DNA of 54,051 nt, from the NCBI GenBank assembly GCA_001970955.1, contig MPUH01000442.1, positions 1 to 54,051 on the forward strand. The letters run 5' to 3'. Each line of letters opens with the position of its first letter. Position 1 is the first letter of the stretch. A model generated the notes under the pieces. The model was not told where the DNA came from. It saw only the letters and a program-made list of their open reading frames with translations, and searched no databases. Both the position numbers and the translations under genes were made by a program. Source of the DNA: Stentor coeruleus (taxonomy: Eukaryota > Ciliophora > Heterotrichea > Heterotrichida > Stentoridae). Below, piece after piece: positions 40,212 to 48,960 of the stretch.

Positions 40212-40927
40212 TTAATATTTTAGTATAAATATGATTGATGATTATTATGTTATTGTTTTTTTTTTAGGAATTGTGAGTTTATTAGATTAATAGATAGATG
40301 ATGATTTATTTGTAGAATATATCAGAAATAATGTAAAAGAAAGAAATCTGATATAATCAGTAGTTTATGTGATGGGAAATTTTTTTGTTAGGATATTGAT
40401 AGAAATACTGGAAATAGAAGAAATAGGTTCAGATAGAAAGAATGAATGAAAGAATTTTAAAAATAGCTTCTTTTCGTTGTAAAGATAATTGTACTAGAGA
40501 AGAAAATATAATTTTTTTAAGAAAAGACTCAGATATATAACAAATTTATTAAGACTGTCTAAATTATCTTTTATGATTTGGGACTAGAAAGAGATAGAGT
40601 TTTTAAGTTTATTAGGTAAAGTGGTTTAATCTTTAACTATATTTTATTTTATGAAATTTATTTAAATTTCATTTTCCAACATATATGATAAAATATTAAT
40701 AGCAAACCCTTATATATCAAATCAACATAATATTAATAAAATTATATATTCAAATCCTCATTACAACAATAATAATACTCCTACAAAAATATTTCCGCAA
40801 ATATCCCAAAAAAATATGAAAAAAAATACTAAATAATTCAAATTATTACCTACAATTCCTCTCTCGACCTCAAATTTTTCAAATCCATTGTATCTCCGAT
40901 TTTCAACAATTTTCCATCTTACTTATA
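40212..40927. other. Convergent intergenic region, PIEZO and K+ channel
   Basis: No gene seen. It is G-rich on plus to about 40640 and C-rich afterwards, as in the other convergent regions. Confidence 0.65.
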
Positions 40928-42835
40928 TTAAAACCTCCTTAACCTTACCTCCAAATTCGATAGTTTTGCACTGCCAGTTCTTAAAACTTCATTAACCTTA
41001 GCAATATTCAATGGTGGCATCTTAATAGTCTGTCTATATCCCCCACTATTCTCAAACATTTCAGTCATAACATCCTGATATCGATCATAACCACATTTAC
41101 TCATAAGTTCAATTAGCTTCATAGTCCGTCTTTTAACCTTAACTTTTAATATTTCATATTGTTTCGGGTATATTTTTTCTAAAATAGTAACAAATGCTTC
41201 TTTTTGAATACTCATTCCACAAACATCAGTTCTAGCTTTATAAGTAGCAAAAGAAGGTCTATTAAAAAGAACTCCAAAATCTCCAATTGAATTCCATCCA
41301 CTAAAAACTTTAACACTTACAAGCCTTTCCCCAATATCTGTATAGCAAAAATCCACATCCCCTTCACTTAAAAGCAAAATCTCCTTACTTTTACACCCTT
41401 CAGCTAATAATATACAGCTTTCAGGGAACTTTCTAGGCTGAAAAAACTGGCAAATTTGGTATTTAAAATTGCAATTTGTAGAAAAATACAAAGGAAAATG
41501 GGCAAAATAATCATTAAAAAGATACTCATAAATATCTTTCTTCAAAGGCAAAGGGAGGTTTTTCATTACCGGGTCATGATTTTCTAACAACTCATCCACA
41601 GTTTTAATCTTCGAAAAAACCTTAGCTAAATTCCTCAGTCTATCTTTTTTCCAATAAAAATTGAAATGCGATATGATTTTGTTTTTAAAAGAACTCGGCA
41701 TAGGTCCTTGAACTTTTTCTAAATTTGCGATAAATTTTTTAAGTTTCCCTAATTCCCCACGTTGATAAAGTATATGTGAAAGTTGTTTAATATTATTTGT
41801 TGCTTGAGTCATAGTTACTGTAAACCATATCGTGCCGAAAAAAAGTATAAGTAAACATGCACCCATTTGATAAAAATTCCCTGCAGAAAAATCTCCATAT
41901 CCAACCGTGAGTACTGTTGTCATAATAAAATACATACAAATAATAAGCTGATCTGATATAGGTCTATCATGAAGTTCGTATTTGTCTATAAAAGATATTT
42001 TTGTCACATCATTTCTATCAAGCCAAAGGGAAAAATACCACCAAAGACAAGCTAGAGCAAAACAAAAAAAAGCCATAGCGAGGATTACTTGGACTAAATC
42101 CCAAGAAGCTTTTAAAAATAAATGAAAACGTCGATAGCGGAATGTGCTTTCATTAGAAAATATTATAAAAACTTTGGCAATAATTTCTATGTCTAGCATT
42201 TCAAATAATCTTTTCATTTTGAAAATACGAAGCAATTTGAAAAAACTCTCAGCGTTTGGATGACCGAAAAACCTTAGAGGAAGTAAGGATAATAAGTCAA
42301 AGATTGCCCAGGATTTTATGTAGAATTTACTGATTTCTTTTAAGGTTATCAAAGATTTGGTTTTGCATATCTTTTCTGTGAAGAAGTTTAGAAGGAAGTC
42401 AATTATGAATAGTACCCAGGTTGTGTTTTGAAGGATTGGCTTTCCGGAGAAAGTTAGAGAGAAAGATAAGTCGTTTAAGCTTTCTTGAACTGAGTAAATT
42501 GATAGGATATTGATGATAAAAGTGAAAAGCTTTAGGATTTTAGAGTTGTAGGATATTATATACCAAGGTTTATTTGGCTGGTAGTTGAAAAGTAGGGATT
42601 CTGAGTAGATGATTTCATTTTTTTCTTGGTGAGTGTATCTGGGAATTCCTTTTTCAAATAATAATTGATGATTGTAAAATATATTCTCACCTTCTGTTTG
42701 GGTTGTGTTTGTTAAAGATCGAATTAAATCTCCTTTAATAAACTCATTGTATTTAATTTCCAAATTTATTCTGTTTTCAAAAATATTGTTTCTTCTAATT
42801 CGTTCCTGGATTGTGCTTACAAAACTTTTATCCAT
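40928..42835 (-). CDS. Six-span K+ channel with cyclic-nucleotide-binding-like domain
   Basis: A 635-residue channel of the CNG/HCN/EAG superfamily. S1-S6 lie between about residues 95 and 350. S4 carries spaced positive residues (FKLLRIFKMKRLF, 199-211). The pore has the K+ selectivity filter TVGYGDF (310-316). A C-linker follows (about 355-445) and then a CNBD (about 450-580). In the phosphate-binding cassette, IGDFGVLFNRPSFAT, the usual Glu is Asp and the Arg after Pro is Ser. Cyclic-nucleotide binding may therefore be weak or lost, as in EAG-type channels. It should carry K+ across the plasma or ciliary membrane and help set excitability. It is convergent with PIEZO. The CNBD is followed by only about 55 residues. 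Confidence 0.93.
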   Translation of the reverse strand: MDKSFVSTIQERIRRNNIFENRINLEIKYNEFIKGDLIRSLTNTTQTEGENIFYNHQLLFEKGIPRYTHQEKNEIIYSESLLFNYQPNKPWYIISYNSKILKLFTFIINILSIYSVQESLNDLSFSLTFSGKPILQNTTWVLFIIDFLLNFFTEKICKTKSLITLKEISKFYIKSWAIFDLLSLLPLRFFGHPNAESFFKLLRIFKMKRLFEMLDIEIIAKVFIIFSNESTFRYRRFHLFLKASWDLVQVILAMAFFCFALACLWWYFSLWLDRNDVTKISFIDKYELHDRPISDQLIICMYFIMTTVLTVGYGDFSAGNFYQMGACLLILFFGTIWFTVTMTQATNNIKQLSHILYQRGELGKLKKFIANLEKVQGPMPSSFKNKIISHFNFYWKKDRLRNLAKVFSKIKTVDELLENHDPVMKNLPLPLKKDIYEYLFNDYFAHFPLYFSTNCNFKYQICQFFQPRKFPESCILLAEGCKSKEILLLSEGDVDFCYTDIGERLVSVKVFSGWNSIGDFGVLFNRPSFATYKARTDVCGMSIQKEAFVTILEKIYPKQYEILKVKVKRRTMKLIELMSKCGYDRYQDVMTEMFENSGGYRQTIKMPPLNIAKVNEVLRTGSAKLSNLEVRLRRF

Positions 42836-43143
42836 AATAAGCTAGTAACACAATTATTTTATTATAATATTTAGTTTGATAGCATAAATAAAATATACAA
42901 TCACTTCTAAATCTATATTCTTATCTAGAAACTATCATGAGTTATGCATATTTAAAAATCTAAAGTATATTTTATACTTAAAACAAACTCTTGTTTAATG
43001 TTAAATAAAAATGTATAATTTATATTTTTAATCTTTATTCTTTAATACATATGATATTTTTTCTGTATAATTTCATGCTAACTAATACATTTATATGTAT
43101 AAAATGATGAACTTTTAATCTAAAGTTAAGTTTTTATATCTAA
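42836..43143. other. Intergenic region
   Basis: AT-rich, with no gene seen. It is the leader of the K+ channel gene and the trailer of the pseudokinase-RING gene. Confidence 0.6.
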
Positions 43144-44559
43144 TTAAGAAAGATCAAACAAACTATTTCTTCTATGGGCATAGTTATTGAATTTAGATCT
43201 AAGTTTCTCTTTAATTATTTCCTCTCCTTGACAATAATAAAAAGGACATGCTTTCTTACAAATTCCACAGTATGAAGTATTGCAAATAAAGCAAGTTATT
43301 CTGTTTATTCTCAGTCTACTATTTACAATTTTCTCTTGGCAAGTATGATTGTATGGACAAATAAAATTTTTATTTGCAAGTTTTAATAGTTCACACTNTA
43401 AAGCAAGTTATTCTGTTTATTTTCAGTCTACTATTTACAATTTTCTCTTGGCAAGTATGATTTGCTTGNTACTATTTACAATTTTCTCTTGGCAAGTATG
43501 ATTGTATGGACAAATAAAATTTTTATTTGCAAGTTTTAATAGTTCACACTTATATCTGATATCTAATTTTATATTAGATTTCAGATTATAAATTTCAATT
43601 TTATAGGAAAATGTTTTATTGCAAAATCTGCACTTCAAATCAAGAATATGTTTTGCTGCATTAACAGTACTTACAATATGTCTAGAAAGGCATTTATCAT
43701 GATATTTATGATTGCATCCAATATTGTATACTTCCTCATGTGAAATGATAATTTCATTACAATAATCGCATATGTTTTCTTCATCCACTCTAGCATATTT
43801 CAGTATCTCTATATTTTGATTTATAATATTAAAGTCTGGTGGCATTTTAAATAAGCTTTTTATGATATTTTTTATAAGTTGACTATTTTGCTTAATTTTT
43901 ACTGTTTTTAAAATTTCTGAAACCTGGACATTGATAAAATTAGTTTCTGTAGATAAATTTAAAGTGTGATCTGGACACCATAATCTAAGCAAAATTAGTC
44001 CCAAACTAAAAGCATCACTATAAAAAGGATCTTGCATTATCTCTTTAGGAAGATTCTTATAAGAATTCGGATTGCTTCTATATTTTTTTAAATTTTCTTG
44101 ATTGTATATGGCTGAATCACTAAACCCTCCTAAACGCAAACTGTTATTGATATAAACAACTTCAGGGCTTATAGCTCCGTGATAATATCTCTGATCATGA
44201 ATACATTTGAGTGCATAGCAAAGATCTTTTGTTCCTCTTGTCTTTAGTGTTTCTTGAAATACAGTATTTTTCTCAAAAGCAGATTTCAAATTCCCTTTAG
44301 AAAAGTATTCAAAAAACATTATCCTATCTTGTTCTTCATTAGTTGCATAGTAAAATTTGCAAATGCATTCACAAACTTTGCTAAATTTTTCATGGATTTC
44401 AGCTTCTTCACTGTTGTCTTGTAGAAACTTTAAAAAAGCTTTTTCAGGGTAGACTTTGCAATTTTTTAAAAATTCAGCTACAAAAATTAGATCTCCTAAA
44501 GATATTTTTGATTTCCTAAGGATTTGATATTCACTGAAATATTTATCACATGTGATCAT
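43144..44559 (-). CDS. Pseudokinase-RING-IBR fusion (putative E3 ubiquitin ligase)
   Basis: The gene must be read across two assembly Ns. Dropping 43398-43550, a repeat of sequence already present, gives 1263 nt and 420 residues, ending at TAA 43144-43146. Residues 1-255 are kinase-like but inactive. HRD is YYHGA (127-131) with the catalytic Asp missing, DFG is replaced by GGF (144-146), yet the helix-F segment SDAFSLG is kept. A RING-H2 follows: Cys264, Cys267, Cys282, His284, His287, Cys290, Cys310, Cys313. Then comes an IBR-like module with Cys350, 356, 372, 375, 380, 383, 387 and 392. There is no second RING, so it is not a standard RBR ligase. Activity as an E3 is inference from the RING. 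Confidence 0.88.
43287..43550. other. Assembly joins with Ns at 43398 and 43469
   Basis: The 70-base piece between the Ns repeats 43287-43350 with one substitution, and 43470-43550 repeats 43317-43397. Together they insert an artificial break in the RING-IBR gene. Confidence 0.92.
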
Positions 44560-44905
44560 TTTATATAAGTTTACCTATTATAATAAAATATCCATTTATT
44601 TAAACCTCAACCCAAAATATTTTTTCCAGTTACAAACATATATACATACACAATCTCCAACTAAAATGCATTCTCCCTAAATAAATCCATAAATTCACCA
44701 TAATATAAAAACAAAAAATCATAATCACCACCTTACTATAATCATAAATCTAACCTAAAACCTTCTATTAAATCCTAACATCCTACTTCCCACAACCTTA
44801 TCTCCTAACCTAAACTGCTAAACTTTCCTATTTTAACACCCTAAGCCCAATCATCTCTAAAACCCCATCTTCTTATATCTTTTCACTCAACAATCTTTAT
44901 ATGTA
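44560..44905. other. Divergent promoter region, pseudokinase-RING and Rab
   Basis: No gene seen. The minus-strand start is preceded by GGTAAACTTATATAAA. From about 44590 the plus strand is C-rich with many CCTAA and CTAAAC strings (leader of the Rab gene). Confidence 0.65.
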
Positions 44906-45487
44906 ATGGAAAATCAGTATAAACTAATTACCTTAGGGAGTTTTGGAGTAGGTAAAACCTGCATATTAATGAAAGCTACTGATCAAGGGTTCATATTCCC
45001 TGAAAACTATATGTGCACAATTGGTGTGGACTACAAAATAAAACATCATGAGTTCAATGGGAAAACCCTCAAGCTTACAATATGGGATACAGCAGGTCAA
45101 GAACGTTTTTATAGTGTAAATCGATTCTATTTCAGTGGCTGTCAAGGGGTTATTTTAGTATATGATATAACATCATTAGAATCCTTTGAAAAAATCCCAA
45201 TTTACATAGAAGACTTTAAGCAACATGCATCAAATGATTGTGCTTTTATTTTAGTTGGGAATAAAAAAGATAGTAAAAATCGAAAAGTTGTATATGAGGA
45301 TGGAGAAGCATTAGCTTTAAAATATAGTATTCCTTTTGTTGAATGCTCAGCTTTGTCAGGTGAAAATATTAACAATATTTTTGATATGGTATTAGAGCAA
45401 TTGAGTGTTAAAGAAAAATATGATGATAATTATAGGAAGAGTTTTGCTATTGATGTGGTTAGAAAACCTAGAAAATGCTGTTTGTGA
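44906..45487 (+). CDS. Rab family small GTPase
   Basis: A 193-residue GTPase with all five G boxes: GSFGVGKT (11-18), switch-I Thr38 in TIGVDYK, WDTAGQE (60-66) with the catalytic Gln65, NKKD (119-122) and ECSAL (146-150). RabF-type motifs (IGVDYK, ERFYSVNRFYF, VILVYDIT) place it in the Rab group. The C-terminus RKCCL is a CCX motif for geranylgeranylation, which also shows the TGA that follows is a true stop. It directs vesicle transport on an endomembrane that cannot be specified. The nearest general type is Rab1/8/18-like. Confidence 0.95.
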   Translation: MENQYKLITLGSFGVGKTCILMKATDQGFIFPENYMCTIGVDYKIKHHEFNGKTLKLTIWDTAGQERFYSVNRFYFSGCQGVILVYDITSLESFEKIPIYIEDFKQHASNDCAFILVGNKKDSKNRKVVYEDGEALALKYSIPFVECSALSGENINNIFDMVLEQLSVKEKYDDNYRKSFAIDVVRKPRKCCL

Positions 45488-46032
45488 TGGATGATGACAC
45501 AGAATAATTAATAAATTTATAAGATATTTTAAGAGGATGTAGGCGTTAGGAAGGATTTTTAGGGTTATTTTGTGTTTTTTTTAATGAGGATTCTATGAGG
45601 GTTATGGTGCTAGTCTTTGTATTGTTGAGTTTGATAGATTTTTTATGTTGATGATTTTAAATGCTAGTCAGCAAAATATTGAAAGTGCATTTATTTGAGA
45701 AGTTTATGATTATATCATACCTCTTTGATAATAAGTTTTAAAATTATATACAACTTAAATTAAAGTGATTCTAAAAAAAACTGTTGATAAGATACATAAA
45801 TATTCTCAAATTAAAATTTTCAATGCCTCTACTAATTACTCCTTTAAAAAAAATTCTTTAATTTAAACCTAAAATCTCAACCAAATATCCACTTCCCATC
45901 ATGCAAAAACTTTAAATTCTAAATCCTAAAATCCTAAACCAATACACTTACTTAACCATCACAAAAATGTCAAAATCACAAAACTTTCTAGAAGCTTTCT
46001 AAGTTATTTTTTTAAATCCTTTGAAAATTATT
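45488..46032. other. Convergent intergenic region
   Basis: No gene seen. It is G-rich on plus to about 45660 (Rab trailer) and C-rich from about 45815 (trailer of the minus-strand lipocalin). Confidence 0.65.
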
Positions 46033-46578
46033 CTAATAAAAGCTAGCAGGACAGTTTGTCTGCTGAGTATAATGAAGGCCACTAGCTGGTATTCCAAAGC
46101 TTTCAATCGCAGAGACAAACGGTGAAACATCAAGATTTACATCTCTAGCAAGTAGCCAGGCCCATTTCCAATGGGCAATTCCAATTGAAAAGCAGCTAAA
46201 CACTAAAGAATAGCTTTCATAATCTGTAGATACTACTTGGTAATCTCCAGCTGGGGCAAACTTTGAGAATTTGACATAACAATGAGCAGGGTTATTTGAG
46301 TCACAATAAGCATATCCTTCAATACTAGTCCATTGTCCATCTCTAGTTTCTGAATTAAACACTCTAACAGTCCCATCGCTATTCATTGAGTAATCAGCTT
46401 TACTACATTCACCTTTTTCATACTTCATATCTTTGTTACGGATAAGCTCAAACCAGTTGCCAAGATACTTTGATAAATCGAAATCAGCTTGTAATGTTAC
46501 TTTAGGACATGATCCCCATTCAAAAGTAGCATTTACACAAAAGCTTGTAAGGACGAGTACTGATACCAGTAATTTCAT
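46033..46578 (-). CDS. Secreted lipocalin (apolipoprotein D/Blc-like)
   Basis: A 181-residue protein with a signal peptide (MKLLVSVLVLTSFCVNA). It carries the lipocalin motif YLGNWFELIRN (GxW, residues 38-48), followed by strands to about residue 130. WLLARDV around 140 corresponds to the third conserved lipocalin region, with its Arg. Cys24 and a Cys near the C-terminus (TNCPASF) can form the disulfide typical of ApoD-like members. Such proteins bind small hydrophobic ligands such as lipids, retinoids or pigments. The ligand is unknown. The hypericin-like pigment of Stentor is a tempting guess but is not supported by sequence. The start follows TTATATAAAA. Confidence 0.9.
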   Translation of the reverse strand: MKLLVSVLVLTSFCVNATFEWGSCPKVTLQADFDLSKYLGNWFELIRNKDMKYEKGECSKADYSMNSDGTVRVFNSETRDGQWTSIEGYAYCDSNNPAHCYVKFSKFAPAGDYQVVSTDYESYSLVFSCFSIGIAHWKWAWLLARDVNLDVSPFVSAIESFGIPASGLHYTQQTNCPASFY

Positions 46579-47018
46579 TTTTATATAACTAGGAATACAA
46601 TATGTCAGAAACCTGAGTTAAAAGTTTTGAAAAAAAAATAAAGGCTGGATTGAAAGTGTTTTTATGTGAAAAGGATAAATGTTATATAAGGTGTTGATAT
46701 TATCTTTGAGGATGAGTTAATTGATTTTTTATAACCCTTAGGGATTAGGAAAAAAATTATGATTTTTTTATAAGAGATTCGTGAAGATAGGGTAAGGATT
46801 AGGATTTTATATTTAATAAATCCTTTAGTCGAGATTTTATGACAACTTTTGAATGGTATTTTAAAAAAATAGTCAATATGTTTCTTCCATATTTACTATT
46901 TATAGCATATATTACGAATAAATAGCATTAATAATATAAGCCAAAAAATCATATAAAACCTTTTCTTATTGATACTATAATTATTTTATGTATATTTTTT
47001 AATTCTCATATAGTTTAT
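46579..47018. other. Divergent promoter region, lipocalin and omega-amidase
   Basis: No gene seen. G-rich on plus in the first 250 bases. ACCCTTAGGG at 46734-46743 recurs exactly at 31077-31086. Confidence 0.6.
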
Positions 47019-47903
47019 ATGTACAAAGATTTCAGACTTGCCCTATGTCAAATGTTAGTAGGCATGCACAAAGAAGCAAACTTATCTAAAGCTCGAGACA
47101 TGATATCAAAAGCAGTTCACGCAGGAAGTAAACTTGTAGTTCTACCAGAGTGTTTCAATTCACCATATGGAACAAAATATTTCGCTGAATACGCCGAAGA
47201 TATAAACGACCCAAAATCTCCAACAATACCAATGCTACAAGACCAGGCATCAAAAAACTCCATATACTTAGTTGGTGGGTCAATTCCAGAAAAGAAAGGT
47301 GATAAATACTACAATACTTCAGTCATATTAAATCCAAAAGGTGAAGTAATTGGTGTTCATAGAAAAGTACATCTTTTTGATATGAACGTCCCAGGAAAAA
47401 TAACCTTTTTTGAATCTGAAGTACTTTCTCCAGGTAATCAAGCTACAATTGTCAATACTGATTTCTGTAAAATTGGCATGGGAATTTGTTATGATATACG
47501 ATTCCCTGAATATGCTTGGACACTTAGTAAAGATGAGACTGTTGGTATTCTTATTTACCCAGGATGCTTTAATATGACAACAGGACCAAAACATTGGGAA
47601 CTTTTAATGAGAGCTAGAGCTGTAGATAATCTGATATTTGTTGCTGCTTGCTCTCAAGCTAGTGATCCTAAAGCATCTTATGTATCTTGGGGACATTCTC
47701 TTGTGTCAAATCCATTAGGTGAGGTTGAAAGTCTTGATGAAAAAGAAGGACTGCTGATAAAAGATATTCGCTTTGAAGAACTTATAAACTCTCGCAATAG
47801 TATTTGGAACCGCAAGCATAAGCGTTTTGATATNGAACTTATAAACTCTCGCAATAGTATTTGGAACCGCAAGCATAAGCGTTTTGATATTTATCGTCAA
47901 TAG
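47019..47903 (+). CDS. NIT2: Omega-amidase NIT2-type (nitrilase superfamily)
   Basis: The N at 47834 sits between a 56-nt repeat (47778-47833 and 47835-47890). Removing N and one copy (57 nt) keeps frame and leaves 275 residues, almost exactly human NIT2 (276). The nitrilase triad is complete: Glu44 (LPECFNSPYG), Lys116 (HRKVHLFD) and Cys157 (GICYDIRFPE). The first residues RLALCQM and the RARAVDN segment are family-typical. NIT2 hydrolyses alpha-ketoglutaramate and alpha-ketosuccinamate to the keto acids and ammonia, clearing products of glutamine and asparagine transamination. It acts in the cytosol or mitochondria; no targeting peptide is seen. Confidence 0.94.
   Translation: MYKDFRLALCQMLVGMHKEANLSKARDMISKAVHAGSKLVVLPECFNSPYGTKYFAEYAEDINDPKSPTIPMLQDQASKNSIYLVGGSIPEKKGDKYYNTSVILNPKGEVIGVHRKVHLFDMNVPGKITFFESEVLSPGNQATIVNTDFCKIGMGICYDIRFPEYAWTLSKDETVGILIYPGCFNMTTGPKHWELLMRARAVDNLIFVAACSQASDPKASYVSWGHSLVSNPLGEVESLDEKEGLLIKDIRFEELINSRNSIWNRKHKRFDXELINSRNSIWNRKHKRFDIYRQ
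47834..47834. other. Assembly join: single N with a 56-nt repeated flank
   Basis: Bases 47778-47833 and 47835-47890 are identical. It falls in the omega-amidase gene close to its stop codon. Confidence 0.92.
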
Positions 47904-48252
47904 CTAGTTATTTAAAAGTATTTGCTAGGTTTAAGGCTTTCTTAGGATTTTTTTAAGAATGCAAAAAATAATCAGAAAAATTATTTTTGGATTACTCTAA
48001 AGCATATTTAAGATAAAATATTCAATAAAANTTAAGGCTTTCTTAGGATTTTTTGAAGAATGCAAAAAATAATCAGAAAAATTATTTTTGGATTACTCTA
48101 AAGCATATTTAAGATAAAATATTCAAATAAAGNAATCAGAAAAATTATTTTTGGATTACTCTAAAGCATATTTAAGATAAAATATTCAATAAAATTTCTA
48201 TATTAAATATCATAAACACATAAATTTTAAAGCTTAATATCTTATTATTCAT
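47904..48252. other. Convergent intergenic region with two assembly joins
   Basis: Ns at 48031 and 48133 separate three versions of one stretch of about 100 nt (starting TTAAGGCTTTCTTAGG) with single-base differences. True genomic length is probably about 150 nt. No gene is present. Confidence 0.85.
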
Positions 48253-48864
48253 TTAAATATTTGATTTCATAATTTGTTCCATTCGCTGAACTTCAAGTTC
48301 AAGTTTTTTTGTTTCTTCACGCATTTTCATAAGAGAACTCGTAGGTTTTCTACAATTTTTTTGAGTGTTAAGAGTTTCTGACCTTATATCCTGACTTGAA
48401 CTTTCAGATAAAACAATTCTATTGAGAATTTCTTGTGCTTCTTTCCGAACTGAATCTTGTGATGAGATCAACGATTTATTTAAAGTTTGTCCATAATTGC
48501 CTAAACTTGTAGATGGATGCCAGTTAATATTTGAAGAAGTAAGATATTGACGAGGAAATCCAAGAATTTCTATTGGTTTAATATATTCAAAGCATAGTTT
48601 AAATTTCGGGTATTGTATGAAATCCCCCCAGCAATGGACTTTTAAAACTGACCTAGGGAATATCCAGTTAGATCCAAGTTTTAAAGCAACTTGAGCATTT
48701 ACAGCTAGTTCTGGGGATGAATATACAAAAAATCCCCCTTTGTGATTTTTTTCAACTTTTTGATGAAGAGTCTCTCCAAGGATGTATTCAACTTTAGGGT
48801 CAATAATAGAAAAAAACCTTGAATCAATACAGGCAACTTGTTTGTAATAAGTGTTTCTTTCCAT
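48253..48864 (-). CDS. Protein of unknown function with C-terminal coiled coil
   Basis: A 203-residue protein. The first 105 residues look like a compact beta-rich domain (CIDSRFFSIIDPKVEYILGE; GGFFVYSSPELAVNAQVALK; VLKVHCWGDFIQYP). A Ser-rich linker and a short coiled coil at the end (KMREETKKLELEVQRMEQIM) follow. I do not recognise the family. The GGFFVYSSPE pattern resembles uncharacterised domains in large protist gene families, without known role. It lies 96 bp downstream of the next minus-strand gene. Confidence 0.7.
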   Translation of the reverse strand: MERNTYYKQVACIDSRFFSIIDPKVEYILGETLHQKVEKNHKGGFFVYSSPELAVNAQVALKLGSNWIFPRSVLKVHCWGDFIQYPKFKLCFEYIKPIEILGFPRQYLTSSNINWHPSTSLGNYGQTLNKSLISSQDSVRKEAQEILNRIVLSESSSQDIRSETLNTQKNCRKPTSSLMKMREETKKLELEVQRMEQIMKSNI

Positions 48865-48960
48865 ATTATTCTCGACGATTTTTTAAACTGATTATCTTCA
48901 ATCATACTACGATATACATTTTTAACCTAATACTCTTAATTAATTATCCGAAATTATATA

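Noticed and set aside
43435-43470. Early end of the RING protein at 43435
   Set aside because: It comes from the repeated flank at the Ns; the collapsed sequence reads on to the TAA at 43144-43146.
44590-44890. CCTAA-rich leader as internal telomeric repeat
   Set aside because: The CCTAA/CTAAAC strings are irregular and occur in many C-rich leaders; there is no regular repeat unit.
45485-45487. TGA as a Trp codon (alternative ciliate code)
   Set aside because: The Rab prenylation tail ends right at this TGA, and Trp is written TGG throughout.
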